Source: Fredinandcohnia quinoae (lineage in GTDB: Bacteria; Bacillota; Bacilli; Bacillales; Bacillaceae_L). From it: 64,000 nt of DNA. Below, piece by piece: positions 7,963 to 16,412 of this stretch; positions within the stretch are counted from its first letter, which is position 1, and each line of letters opens with the position of its first letter. Made by a program: the position numbers and the translations under genes. The stretch lies in assembly GCF_022427965.1 (NCBI RefSeq), contig NZ_JAKTTI010000017.1, forward strand, positions 1-64,000, written 5' to 3'. Under the pieces are notes generated by a model. That model was given only the letters and a program-made list of their open reading frames with translations, was not told the DNA's origin and did no database searches.

Positions 7963-10065
7963 TTATTCTCTTCCTCCAGGAAACTCTATGCCAAGTTCCT
8001 TAAGCTTCTTTTCTGCCTCTTCCCTAGTAATCGTTCCTTCCCTTTCTTGTTCCATAATTGTTTGAATTTGTTCCTTTGTTTCTTCATCTACATTTGAAAA
8101 CATGTCACCTGGTTTCCCTGTTGGTGGGTTCTGTTCACCAGGATTACCTTGAGGACCCTGCCCTTCTGGGAATCCACCACCAGGTCTTCCTTGGCCTCCT
8201 GGACCTGAACTTTTAGGAGTCGTTATTCCTGATTCATCTAACCATGTGACAGAATCAACAATCGTAAATTCAACAACCTTAGTACCATCTTGATAATCCC
8301 CATCTGTATGAAGGCCATCCGTATCGTTTCCTGTTGATTTTCCTCCTGAATAAAGAACATATGACGTATCCTTCTTCAATTTTGGTGAACTAATCATAAT
8401 AGATTGATAGTCTTTATCAGGTGTAAAGGTCATAATCGCATTACCATCACTATCTTCTAAATGAACAATTTTGCCTGCCTCTTGCTTCTCAGAATAGCTC
8501 ATAAGTATTGAGAGCTGTGTGGATTCTTCAGATGTTGCCATTGCCATTCCAGAACTTCCCGAAGCAATAAGGGTGCCACCACTTATTATAAAGCTCTGAT
8601 CATAATCTAGAGCACCATTATTATTTTCCGTCGGTCCAGACACAATTACCGCTCCACCTGTCATCTCAATCGAACCATTTGAATCTAGCCCATCTCCCTC
8701 AGAATTAACATATATATATCCACCATTAATTGATAGAAGACTTTCCTCAGAGTCGGCCTGCATATCCATACCTGAGCCATCATTGCCCCCACCAATATTA
8801 ATTCCATCGTCACTCGCTATTACACGAATATTCCCATCAGTGATGGTTACGATTTTACTCTCAATCCCTTCATAGCTTTTCGTAATATTAATCTTGCCGC
8901 CTTTTGTATGAATAGCAGAGTCTGCATGAATTCCATCATCCCCGGTAGCAATCTTAAGGTCCCCATCAAGTATTGTTATACTATTATTACTATGAACAGC
9001 ATCGTCCATTGTATCAATGTCAAATTTCCCTCCACCAATTGCAACCTCTATCTCTGCCTTTAATCCTTTCATACTCTCTGATTCACTCTCAGTATCAATA
9101 GAATTTGTATTTTCGTCACCTGGTTTAGGCATGTTTCCTTCACGTCTTGCTATACGATTTGGACTTCCACCACCGGCTTTAATTGAAAAGTTCCCTTCGG
9201 CGATTAATAATGAAGCTTCAGCCTGTATTCCATCATTTGCTGCATCAATATCGAAAGTTCCACCTTCGATCACGATTATTCCTTTAGTTTCATCCTTGTC
9301 ATTCGTAGACTTAACTCCATCACCGTTAGCCTTTATCGTAAAACTTCCCTCTTTAATCGCAACTAAATCTCTTCCCATTATCCCATCATCAACAGCATCA
9401 ATTTGAATTGTACCATCGGTAATTTTCAAATCATCCTTACTGGAAATACCGTTATCATAATTGGCATTCACAACTAATGTTCCACTTCCATTAATAGTCA
9501 GATCATCCTTACTAAAAAGGGCTGCATTCGGTTCATCAGTCGTAGAATCCTCGTATACATATTTTTTACCATCGGTTAAAACATTTTCTGTACCTTCCTC
9601 TAATGAAACGACCGTCTTTTCAGCATTTTTAACAAAGATTGGGGCATTCGTAGTCGACGTAATGTCTACACCATTTAAAATTAGCCTAACTAACCCTTTG
9701 TCTTCTGCATCAACGATGATTTGGCCATCATCAAGCTTCCCACTTATAACATAAACACCTGATGTTCGGATCGTAATGATGTTATTCGTGATCAATACTC
9801 CTCCGTCACCTTCAAAACTAGTATTTGCTCCGTCCAATTGAATCGAAGTATACGTGTCATTTTTCCAGTTACTATTAAAATCATCATCCGTATATTTCAC
9901 ATTCTCACTTATTACACTCGAAATGTCTCGATCCCCAATTGAACTTAAACTCTCTACTTTTATTTGTGCATCACTCTTCTCTGCGTCATTGCTGCAAGAA
10001 AATAAAAATGTAGTACAAATAAGGATTGACGCCGCTTGGATTATTTTTGATTTCTTTTTCTTCAT
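7963..10065 (-). CDS. secreted beta-helix lipoprotein with Cthe_2159-type carbohydrate-binding domain
   Basis: This 700-residue protein has a lipoprotein signal (KKKKSKIIQAASILICTTFLFSC, acylated Cys at residue 24). Most of the rest is a run of short repeats alternating DDGI/DGI turns with I-x-I-x-G-G-x-F strands, the pattern of a right-handed parallel beta-helix and of the Cthe_2159 family, which binds acidic polysaccharides. A Gly/Pro-rich segment at about 600-650 is followed by a charged tail (EEAEKKLKELGI). It is transcribed away from the CiaRH-like genes, and its promoter carries a CiaR-type box. Genes of this type often sit with VTC and DUF4956 genes, as here. A wall- or polymer-associated role is inferred. 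Confidence 0.82.
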   Translation of the reverse strand: MKKKKSKIIQAASILICTTFLFSCSNDAEKSDAQIKVESLSSIGDRDISSVISENVKYTDDDFNSNWKNDTYTSIQLDGANTSFEGDGGVLITNNIITIRTSGVYVISGKLDDGQIIVDAEDKGLVRLILNGVDITSTTNAPIFVKNAEKTVVSLEEGTENVLTDGKKYVYEDSTTDEPNAALFSKDDLTINGSGTLVVNANYDNGISSKDDLKITDGTIQIDAVDDGIMGRDLVAIKEGSFTIKANGDGVKSTNDKDETKGIIVIEGGTFDIDAANDGIQAEASLLIAEGNFSIKAGGGSPNRIARREGNMPKPGDENTNSIDTESESESMKGLKAEIEVAIGGGKFDIDTMDDAVHSNNSITILDGDLKIATGDDGIHADSAIHTKGGKINITKSYEGIESKIVTITDGNIRVIASDDGINIGGGNDGSGMDMQADSEESLLSINGGYIYVNSEGDGLDSNGSIEMTGGAVIVSGPTENNNGALDYDQSFIISGGTLIASGSSGMAMATSEESTQLSILMSYSEKQEAGKIVHLEDSDGNAIMTFTPDKDYQSIMISSPKLKKDTSYVLYSGGKSTGNDTDGLHTDGDYQDGTKVVEFTIVDSVTWLDESGITTPKSSGPGGQGRPGGGFPEGQGPQGNPGEQNPPTGKPGDMFSNVDEETKEQIQTIMEQEREGTITREEAEKKLKELGIEFPGGRE

Positions 10066-10109
10066 AATAGACTCCTTTTCTTATTACGAGTTCTTTCTCC
10101 TATATGCAC

Positions 10110-10142
10110 ATTATTAAGAACGAACCTTAAACAAACCTTAAA
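10110..10142 (-). promoter_or_regulatory. CiaR-type box and -10 of the Cthe_2159-type gene
   Basis: Read on the minus strand, TTTAAG-GTTTG-TTTAAG occupies 10142-10126 and is followed after 10 bp by AATAAT (10115-10110). The same arrangement, almost base for base, precedes the VTC gene at 12453-12485. TTTAAG-N5-TTTAAG is the known box of streptococcal CiaR, and the neighbouring response regulator resembles CiaR. Confidence 0.75.
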
Positions 10143-10166
10143 GAGTTCTATCAATGTATGATTATT

Positions 10167-10194
10167 TTGCAATTCTTCCATTTGGCATTATAAT
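10167..10194 (+). promoter_or_regulatory. candidate promoter of the CiaRH-like operon
   Basis: TTGCAA (10167-10172) and TATAAT (10189-10194) are 16 bp apart, about 50 bp upstream of the response regulator start. The divergent CiaR-type box ends 25 bp upstream of the -35, so autoregulation is possible. Confidence 0.55.
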
Positions 10195-10241
10195 CTAACA
10201 TATTGATTTGGAGCTTTAAATCGTATAAAAGGAGATTGTAT

Positions 10242-10928
10242 ATGAAATTATTAATCATTGAAGATGATAAATATCTCTCTGATTCCATCTGTGAGACGAC
10301 AAATGAAATGTTTGAAACAGAACAAGCCTTTGATGGTGAAGAGGGGCTATTTCTAGCTGAGCAAAATATATTCGATGTGATTATTTTAGATATCATGTTA
10401 CCTCATATGAATGGATATGAGGTATTACAGCATTTAAGAAAGAAACAGATTACAACACCTGTTATTATGCTAACAGCTAAAGATGGAATTGATGATAAAA
10501 TCCATGGCTTTAAAGTAGGTGCCGACGACTATTTAGTGAAGCCATTCCATCGTGAAGAGCTTTTGCTACGATTAGAGGCAATGGTTAGAAGGTCTGGAGG
10601 GCTATTAAAGGAAAATGTAATTACATTTAAAGAATTAAAATTAAATCTAAAAACAAAAACTGCTGAAATTCATGGAGAGATCATTAAGCTGAACGGAAAA
10701 CAATTCGATTTACTGGAGTATTTAATTAACAATAAAAACTCGATATTAACGAAAGAACAAATTTTTGATCGGATATGGGGATTTGAATCTGATACCTCAA
10801 CAACAGTTGTGGAAGTATACGCCAGCAATTTACGGAAAAATTTAAAAAAATTCGGATACGATCAATATATTAAAACCTTCCGTGGGTTAGGTTATATGCT
10901 TCAGGAAAATGGTGAAGGTGATGTTTAA
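10242..10928 (+). CDS. OmpR-family response regulator, CiaR-like
   Basis: The start is the ATG 6 bp after AAAAGGAGA, giving 228 residues. The receiver domain (1-115) has the acidic pair EDD at 7-9, phospho-acceptor Asp in ILDIMLP near residue 50 and Lys in LVKPF near 100. The OmpR/PhoB winged-helix domain covers about 130-225, with the closing motif TFRGLGYML. Segments such as IFDRIWGFESDT and VVEVYASNLRKNLK closely match my memory of streptococcal CiaR. It overlaps the kinase gene by up to 20 bp and is translationally coupled to it. CiaR-type boxes in front of both flanking units make those its likely targets. Confidence 0.9.
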   Translation: MKLLIIEDDKYLSDSICETTNEMFETEQAFDGEEGLFLAEQNIFDVIILDIMLPHMNGYEVLQHLRKKQITTPVIMLTAKDGIDDKIHGFKVGADDYLVKPFHREELLLRLEAMVRRSGGLLKENVITFKELKLNLKTKTAEIHGEIIKLNGKQFDLLEYLINNKNSILTKEQIFDRIWGFESDTSTTVVEVYASNLRKNLKKFGYDQYIKTFRGLGYMLQENGEGDV

Positions 10929-12216
10929 TAAAAAAATATTTAGGAATCAACAGCTTAAATTTATGTTATTCAACTTAATTGCCTTTACTGTTATCTTTAC
11001 AATTTTTAGCATTATCATTTTTAGCCAAGTTCAACAGACCTTATTTTCCAAAACGGACGAGGAGCTTTTATCCTTCAAGGAAATGTTAGTAGATAATATG
11101 CTTAATGATGTAAATTCGCCGCCTCAAAATAAGGATAACGGTCCCAGACCTCCGAAAGATCGTCAAAGGGGGATTCCGAATCCAAGAATGATTGTCTTAA
11201 ATTGGGATAAAGATGGGAATATCGTAAATGAGGACCAAATTGGATCGTTGTTTTACGAAAACTATCTTCAAGATTATCATCTTGATCCATCAAACATCGA
11301 TGAAATTACAATGACAACAATTAATAATCTATATCATTTTAGATATATTCTCTTCAAGGACACTAACAAGGATGATGATATAGCTTATACACAGCTTATG
11401 ATAAATGTTGATGCAGAACAAACGATTATGTCTAACTTTGAAAAGCTTATCACTATATGTGCGGCTATCTTTATCATTCTTTCTATTTCTGCTAGCTATA
11501 TTTTGTCTAGAAAAATGATGCAACCCATCATTCACTCTTGGAATAAACAGGCAGAATTTGTTGAAAATGCGTCACATGAACTCAGGACTCCATTAACAAT
11601 CATTCAAAATAAATTAGAACTACTGCTTACGAAACCACAGGACAGGATTGCTGATAAATTTGAAAGTATTGCCTTAAGTTTATCCGAAACGAGACGATTG
11701 TCTAAGCTCACCTCGGACTTACTAACATTGGCAAGGGCTGATTCAGCGGAGACACAGCTTGTTAAGCAACCTATTCATGTTGACACCTTCATCAAAAACG
11801 TATGTAGTCCTTATAAAGAAATTGCAGAGTCACAGGATAAGAATTTTTGGTTACATTTAAGCTGCAATAGTACGATCCAAGCAGACGAAGTACGTTTTCA
11901 CCAGCTTTTAGTGATTTTATTAGATAATGCGTTAAAATACACGAATGATAATGATAGTATCGGGGTAAAAACATATACAGAGGATCAAAAGATTATTTTA
12001 GAAGTAACAGATACTGGAATAGGTATTAAAGATGAGAATATGAAGTATATATTTGACCGCTTTTACAGAGAGGACAGAGCCCGTTCCAGAGAAACAGGGG
12101 GAGTTGGACTTGGATTATCAATTGCCCACTGGATTATTACAAAGCATAACGGAACAATTAAAGTAATACAAAATGATAAAAGAGGAACCACCTTTAAAAT
12201 AAAACTACCAAAATAA
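10909..12216 (+). CDS. sensor histidine kinase, CiaH-like, partner of the upstream regulator
   Basis: It has up to 435 residues. The start could be ATG 10909, GTG 10912 or ATG 10921. All overlap the regulator gene, and AGGA at 10903 favours the first two. Membrane helices at about 18-40 and 182-200 enclose an extracellular sensor loop of about 140 residues with an Asn/Pro-rich stretch. The HisKA box NASHELRTPL holds the phosphorylated His near residue 223. The N box (LLDNALKYT), G1 (DTGIGIKDEN) and G2 (GGVGLGLS) are intact. There is no HAMP domain, as in CiaH. Loss or gain of signal would change expression of the two units carrying the CiaR-type box. The stimulus is unknown. Confidence 0.9.
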   Translation: MVKVMFNKKIFRNQQLKFMLFNLIAFTVIFTIFSIIIFSQVQQTLFSKTDEELLSFKEMLVDNMLNDVNSPPQNKDNGPRPPKDRQRGIPNPRMIVLNWDKDGNIVNEDQIGSLFYENYLQDYHLDPSNIDEITMTTINNLYHFRYILFKDTNKDDDIAYTQLMINVDAEQTIMSNFEKLITICAAIFIILSISASYILSRKMMQPIIHSWNKQAEFVENASHELRTPLTIIQNKLELLLTKPQDRIADKFESIALSLSETRRLSKLTSDLLTLARADSAETQLVKQPIHVDTFIKNVCSPYKEIAESQDKNFWLHLSCNSTIQADEVRFHQLLVILLDNALKYTNDNDSIGVKTYTEDQKIILEVTDTGIGIKDENMKYIFDRFYREDRARSRETGGVGLGLSIAHWIITKHNGTIKVIQNDKRGTTFKIKLPK

Positions 12217-12241
12217 GAGATTTCCCATTAGTAATCTCTTC

Positions 12242-12290
12242 AGACTGTAGTCAAACTCGTAGGAAATTGAGTTAGGCCTACAGTCTTTTG
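12242..12290 (+). terminator. terminator of the CiaH-like gene; copy 2 of the dispersed hairpin
   Basis: AGACTGTAG pairs with CTACAGTCT and a T run follows. The arms and the inner CAAACTCG are shared with the hairpin at 11-50. The loop region has diverged. Confidence 0.7.
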
Positions 12291-12326
12291 GTTTAAAATT
12301 AAATCGTATGATTTCCATTCCAGTAT

Positions 12327-12382
12327 CCGGCGGGATTTCTATTTAATACGGCCTACACACCTAATTTGTGGAAATGTACCGA
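12327..12382. repeat. short copy of the CCGGC 21-bp repeat and its flank
   Basis: CCGGCGGG at 12327 and ACGGCC at 12348 are exactly 21 bp apart. They are followed by ACACACCTAATTTGTGGAAAT, almost the same flank as ends the six-unit array at 62581-62712. The two loci are clearly copies of one element. Confidence 0.75.
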
Positions 12383-12390
12383 TAAATAAT

Positions 12391-12438
12391 AGCCGAACTA
12401 ATTCAGAAAGCAAGTATGAATTAGTTCGGCTATTTTTG
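12391..12438 (+). terminator. perfect 14-bp stem hairpin with T run
   Basis: AGCCGAACTAATTC pairs perfectly with GAATTAGTTCGGCT around a 13-base loop, followed by ATTTTTG. A near copy with the same loop is at 62448-62490. It belongs to the same dispersed element as the CCGGC units. Confidence 0.75.
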
Positions 12439-12452
12439 TCCCAAGAATTTAT

Positions 12453-12485
12453 TTTAAGGTTTGTTTAAGGTTTGTCCTTAATAAT
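12453..12485 (+). promoter_or_regulatory. CiaR-type box and -10 of the VTC-DUF4956 operon
   Basis: TTTAAG (12453-12458), five bases GTTTG, TTTAAG (12464-12469), then 10 bp and AATAAT (12480-12485). The flanking sequence, including TTAATAATGTG, is shared with the divergent promoter at 10110-10142, so both should answer to the same regulator. Confidence 0.78.
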
Positions 12486-12524
12486 GTGATTCATGGAGCC
12501 AAACTACAAAGGAGAATGTTGAAC

Positions 12525-13223
12525 ATGGAGGCTATGAATTTAAACGGAGTAAAGGGTCGGACTGAATTAAAGCATGAAATAACGAAAATGGATTGCCATG
12601 TCCTTAGAAATAAATTAAGACATTTTATGAAGCCAGACCCTCATGCCAAAAATGATGGCAAGTATTTCATTCGAAGTGTTTATTTTGATAACTTCGATAA
12701 TAAAATCTTAACTCAGAAAAAAGAGGGATTTTATGAACGGGATAAATTTCGTGTACGGCTTTATGATTTTAATTCAGACTTGCTAAATCTAGAAAAGAAG
12801 AGCAAGCGCAATAATCTCACGTACAAGCAAAAGTGCAGCATTACTTCTGAAGAGTACGAAAAAATTAGGGCTGGAGATATTGCATGGATGGAAGGTGATT
12901 CACGATTACTTATCCAGGATTTATTTATCCAAATGAATCTAACGCAATTAAAACCCGTTACAGTCGTTGATTATGAAAGAGAAGTTTTCATCTATGAACA
13001 CGGGAATGTACGCGTTACCTTCGACAGTTCAATCAAAACAAGCTTTCGTAACAACGATGTGTTGAATCCAGACTTAGCAATGATTGATACAAATCCGGAC
13101 ATTGTCATCCTTGAAGTGAAATATGATGAATTTTTACCAGATGTCATTAAATATTTACTTCAACTTGGGGATCGTCGCAAAGGTACGTATTCAAAATACC
13201 AGATTAGTAGAATGTTTGGATGA
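12525..13223 (+). CDS. VTC-domain protein, polyphosphate polymerase-like
   Basis: The ATG 10 bp after AAAGGAG is preferred over upstream in-frame TTG/ATG codons, giving 232 residues. The VTC/CYTH-type tunnel residues are visible along the chain: RSVYFDNFDN, KFRVRLYDF, LNLEKKSKRNNLTYKQK, VTFDSSI and VILEVKYDEFLPD supply the conserved Arg, Lys and Glu positions. In yeast Vtc4 this fold makes polyphosphate from ATP. In bacteria the soluble VTC domain is usually beside a DUF4956 membrane protein, exactly as here. The actual product in bacteria is not well settled. It is probably the first gene of a two-gene operon under the CiaR-like regulator. Confidence 0.85.
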   Translation: MEAMNLNGVKGRTELKHEITKMDCHVLRNKLRHFMKPDPHAKNDGKYFIRSVYFDNFDNKILTQKKEGFYERDKFRVRLYDFNSDLLNLEKKSKRNNLTYKQKCSITSEEYEKIRAGDIAWMEGDSRLLIQDLFIQMNLTQLKPVTVVDYEREVFIYEHGNVRVTFDSSIKTSFRNNDVLNPDLAMIDTNPDIVILEVKYDEFLPDVIKYLLQLGDRRKGTYSKYQISRMFG

Positions 13224-13286
13224 ACATCAAGGAAACCACAATGCATCTAAAGTTAGACATCACACAAAAATGTTGGAGGAATTGAA

Positions 13287-13970
13287 ATGGAAATGACAAA
13301 TTTTAAGGATATTTTTAAATCTAGTATTTTAGAAAAGACTAGTAGCTTTTCAATTGTTGATTCGCTTCTTGGATTAATAGTTGCATTTGCAATTGGGCTA
13401 TTTATTTATTGGGTATATAAAAGGACCTTCACAGGTGTTATTTACTCACACACCTTTAATATTTCATTGATTATAATGACAATGGCTACTGCATTAATCA
13501 TTATGGGAATTTCATCAAATGTTCTCTTATCACTCGGTATGGTTGGAGCATTATCAATTGTTCGTTTTAGAACACCCATTAAAGATCCCATGGATATTGT
13601 CTATATCTTCTGGTCCATCGTTGCTGGTATTTTATGTGGAGCAGGCTTCATTCCACTTGTGATTATTGGTTCTATTTTAATCGGATTCGTGTTACTTATT
13701 TTTGTAAATCGAATTAAAGTCGAAAACCCATTTTTATTAGTTATACGATACAACGCAACTGAAATTGAAAACTCACTCGAGCATGTTATTTCTGGACAAG
13801 CAAAAAAACACTCACTTAAGTCTAAGTCTGTAATGCCAGGAAATGATTATGAAGTAACATATGAAATTCGTGTGAAAGAGAATGATATGAGTTTTATTAA
13901 TAACATTTCTAACATTGAAGGGGTGAAGTCAGCGGTCATGTTAAGCTATGATGGCAACTTTACTGCGTAA
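13287..13970 (+). CDS. DUF4956 membrane protein, partner of the VTC protein
   Basis: This 227-residue protein has four membrane helices within the first 145 residues and the family hallmark LGMVGALSIVRFRTPIKDP near 88-106, followed by a soluble C-terminal alpha/beta domain (about 150-227). The start is ATG after TTGGAGG. It lies 63 bp behind the VTC gene on the same transcript. By analogy with the membrane parts of the eukaryotic VTC complex it may channel or anchor the polymer product. This is inference; the family has no proven biochemical role that I know of. Confidence 0.85.
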   Translation: MEMTNFKDIFKSSILEKTSSFSIVDSLLGLIVAFAIGLFIYWVYKRTFTGVIYSHTFNISLIIMTMATALIIMGISSNVLLSLGMVGALSIVRFRTPIKDPMDIVYIFWSIVAGILCGAGFIPLVIIGSILIGFVLLIFVNRIKVENPFLLVIRYNATEIENSLEHVISGQAKKHSLKSKSVMPGNDYEVTYEIRVKENDMSFINNISNIEGVKSAVMLSYDGNFTA

Positions 13971-13987
13971 ATTAATTTTCACTAGTT

Positions 13988-14014
13988 TAAAGTTTCACAA
14001 TTTATTACCGATAT
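13988..14014 (+). promoter_or_regulatory. sigma-D-type promoter of the chemoreceptor
   Basis: TAAA (13988-13991), 15 bp, then ACCGATAT (14007-14014) matches the Bacillus motility consensus TAAA-N15-GCCGATAT in all but one base. It lies 36 bp ahead of the receptor start, as expected. Confidence 0.8.
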
Positions 14015-14049
14015 AATAATATAGAAACTTTTCAACTGGAGGAAAAAAC

Positions 14050-15525
14050 ATGAATGCAATTGAACAACTAAAACTTACTGATATGAAGAACAAAAACAAG
14101 TTGATGCTCATTATCTATATGGCGTCTACAATATTAGGTCTAATTGGAGTATTGGCACTTGATCCAAGCTCTTGGACTTCAATTTCATATATAATTCAAA
14201 TCATTTTTTATCCAATTATATATGTCTTAGCAAATAAATTTAAGAAGGAATACATTTTTGCTTATATGATGGTTATCGCAATGAATCTATTTACTTTAAG
14301 TTTAGTCTGGGTACAGGGCGGTTCATTATCAACAGTTCTATCAGTATTTTTCTTTTCCATATTTGCTGTAGTCCAATTTAATAATAAAATATTTGGAATT
14401 GGTTATGGATTAGGTTTAGTAACAATCATTATCAATAGCCAGTTTCCAGCAAAGGAATTCCTATATATATCTGAACAGTTAAATGCAATTATTATTGTCT
14501 ATTTATTTTCTGGTGTACTTTTAGGGATGTTAATTCACTTAAACCAAAGACAATTTAAGAAATTACAAGAATATACTGATCTGGCCGAGGCAGATACGAA
14601 GGCTAAAGAGGAACAAAAGAAGCGACTTGAGGGTGAAATAGCTACTATTGCGGAGAGCATTAGTAAAATTAGCGAGAAGATTCAATTAGGGCTCGGTTCA
14701 CAAGAGGAAATGAAGATTGCGATGAGTGAAGTATCATCTGGCAGCCAAGTGCAAAGCGAACAAATTTCTGAGATCGCAGAAAGTGCACACCGCAACTTAA
14801 CTGCGATTCATGCAATGAATAAAATTACAACTAACTTAATTGACGATTCCATAAAATCAAGTACACTTGCTGATGAAGGACAAGTTAAAGCAAATGAACT
14901 AACAAATGAAATGGATCATCTTCAATTGGTTATTTCGAAACTAAGTGAAAACTTTTCAACGTTGACTCTGAAAATTGAGGAAACCAATCAACTTGCAAAC
15001 AATATTAAACAAATCACAGAGCAAACAAATTTATTAGCATTGAATGCTTCTATTGAGGCTGCTCGAGCTGGTGAAGCTGGGAAAGGGTTTTCTGTAGTTG
15101 CAGAGGAAATTCGAAAATTAGCAGATTTAACGAAGGATATTACCATTAAAATCACAGATAATTTAATAGAAGTGAATCAGACAAATGAGTCAGCACAAAT
15201 GAATATGCAAACAAGTAGTGAAGGTTTACAACAAAGTGTTGGATCAACAAAAGAAGTGAATGATCGTTTTAATCAACTTGATAAAATGTTAAAATCCCTA
15301 AATTCCCAATTCAAGGAATTTGAGAATCTCTCCAAAGTGGTAGAGAAAAATAGTGTAAATGTAGAAGCATCTACAAATGAATTTGCTGCCATTATCGAGG
15401 AAGCAACTGCAAGCTTACAACAAATAAGTGCATCCATTGAAACAATGGCTGAAGATAATCACTCAATCGCAGCTTACATTCAAGATACGGCAACAAGTAC
15501 GGAAAATATTAAGAATAGCTTCTAA
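14050..15525 (+). CDS. methyl-accepting chemotaxis protein with polytopic membrane domain
   Basis: This 491-residue protein starts at ATG after TGGAGG. Unlike classical receptors it has no extracellular sensor loop. The first 170 residues form about six membrane helices, so it may sense a membrane or lipid-borne cue. A long coiled coil follows, with the conserved hairpin tip [20 protein letters not shown] at about 320-340 that contacts CheA/CheW. The upstream promoter is of motility sigma type. A strong hairpin terminates it. The ligand is unknown. Confidence 0.9.
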   Translation: MNAIEQLKLTDMKNKNKLMLIIYMASTILGLIGVLALDPSSWTSISYIIQIIFYPIIYVLANKFKKEYIFAYMMVIAMNLFTLSLVWVQGGSLSTVLSVFFFSIFAVVQFNNKIFGIGYGLGLVTIIINSQFPAKEFLYISEQLNAIIIVYLFSGVLLGMLIHLNQRQFKKLQEYTDLAEADTKAKEEQKKRLEGEIATIAESISKISEKIQLGLGSQEEMKIAMSEVSSGSQVQSEQISEIAESAHRNLTAIHAMNKITTNLIDDSIKSSTLADEGQVKANELTNEMDHLQLVISKLSENFSTLTLKIEETNQLANNIKQITEQTNLLALNASIEAARAGEAGKGFSVVAEEIRKLADLTKDITIKITDNLIEVNQTNESAQMNMQTSSEGLQQSVGSTKEVNDRFNQLDKMLKSLNSQFKEFENLSKVVEKNSVNVEASTNEFAAIIEEATASLQQISASIETMAEDNHSIAAYIQDTATSTENIKNSF

Positions 15526-15545
15526 ATAATAGGTCCCACTTTTAA

Positions 15546-15585
15546 AGCAGTGTATTTCTCAAATGAAATACGCTGTTTTTTCTTT
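15546..15585 (+). terminator. terminator of the chemoreceptor gene
   Basis: AGCAGTGTATTT pairs with AAATACGCTGTT (one G-T pair) and six T residues follow. Confidence 0.8.
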
Positions 15586-15655
15586 AAGAATAATCCCAGC
15601 ATTTTTATTGATACTAGTAGAGGAATGTTATTAACAATGTTGAAAGGATACTAAA

Positions 15656-16372
15656 ATGAAAAAAAGGGCTATTCTTGTACTTAGTTTTACCGTAATGATG
15701 ATCATGACTATTTCCACAACGAATGCAACGAATCGAACCACTGAAAAAAAGATGACAAAGCAAGGTCAGCATATCCTCATGACAAGAGAGGAATTTAAAG
15801 ATTGGTTATATCACAATGAATTTAATCGAAAAATAACCTTGATTCAACAACACCACACATGGTCCCCTTCATATAAGCGATTTAACGGGTCCAATCATTT
15901 TCAATTATTGATGGGGATGGAGAACTTTCATAAGGAAAAGATGGGTTGGAAAAATATCGCTCAAAATATCACAACATTTCCTGATGGAAAGGTCGCCGTT
16001 TCCAGACCTTTTGATATTGCGCCTGACGGTACGATTGGGACGAAGGCAAACCCTACCGGAATTATGATCGAGCACATCGGCAATTTTGATAAAGGGCATG
16101 ATGTGATGACAAAGGAACAAAAGGAAACGATTATTTTTATAAACGCCTTACTCTGTATTAAATTCGGATTAACTCCCTCGGTTGATAGCCTCACGTATCA
16201 CCATTGGTGGAGCTTAAGAACAGGAGAAAGAGTATTAGACAAAGGGCCAGAGTATGATGTAAAAACATGTCCGGGTACTGGATTCTTTGGAGGGAATTCT
16301 ACAGAAAGTGCGAAAAAGTACTTCTTCCCATTAATCGAAAAAAAAATAGATGAAATTTTGCGGGGCCAGTGA
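15656..16372 (+). CDS. secreted N-acetylmuramoyl-L-alanine amidase, PGRP fold
   Basis: This 238-residue protein has a short signal peptide (KKRAILVL then a hydrophobic run, cleavage near residue 25). The amidase_2/PGRP domain spans about 55-225. Likely zinc ligands are His in QQHHTWSP, His in TYHHWWS and Cys in KTCPGTG, with the family's GW..IAQN and FPDGKVAVSRP segments between them. It cleaves the amide between muramic acid and the stem peptide and would act in the wall. No wall-anchoring repeats follow. The stop codon lies inside a GAACCAGGGGG repeat (see repeat entry), so the last residues RGQ may be element-derived. Confidence 0.88.
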   Translation: MKKRAILVLSFTVMMIMTISTTNATNRTTEKKMTKQGQHILMTREEFKDWLYHNEFNRKITLIQQHHTWSPSYKRFNGSNHFQLLMGMENFHKEKMGWKNIAQNITTFPDGKVAVSRPFDIAPDGTIGTKANPTGIMIEHIGNFDKGHDVMTKEQKETIIFINALLCIKFGLTPSVDSLTYHHWWSLRTGERVLDKGPEYDVKTCPGTGFFGGNSTESAKKYFFPLIEKKIDEILRGQ

Positions 16373-16400
16373 ACCAGGGGGACGGTTCTCCTGGTCCTAT
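16370..16400. repeat. GAACCAGGGGGACGGTTC repeat, copy A
   Basis: The imperfect palindrome runs GAACCAGG to CCTGGTCC. The same core occurs inverted at 19081-19106 and, degraded, at 17591-17612. It overlaps the amidase stop codon and may act as its terminator with the following TTAATTTTT. Confidence 0.7.
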
Positions 16401-16412
16401 TAATTTTTAGAT

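Larger units (their letters stand above)
12217..12524. other. 308-bp intergenic region with hairpins, 21-bp repeat units and a regulated promoter
   Basis: In order it holds a hairpin terminator (12242-12290), two CCGGC-type units 21 bp apart (12327 and 12348), a second strong hairpin (12391-12438) and the CiaR-type promoter of the VTC gene (12453-12485). No coding frame is credible. Confidence 0.7.
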
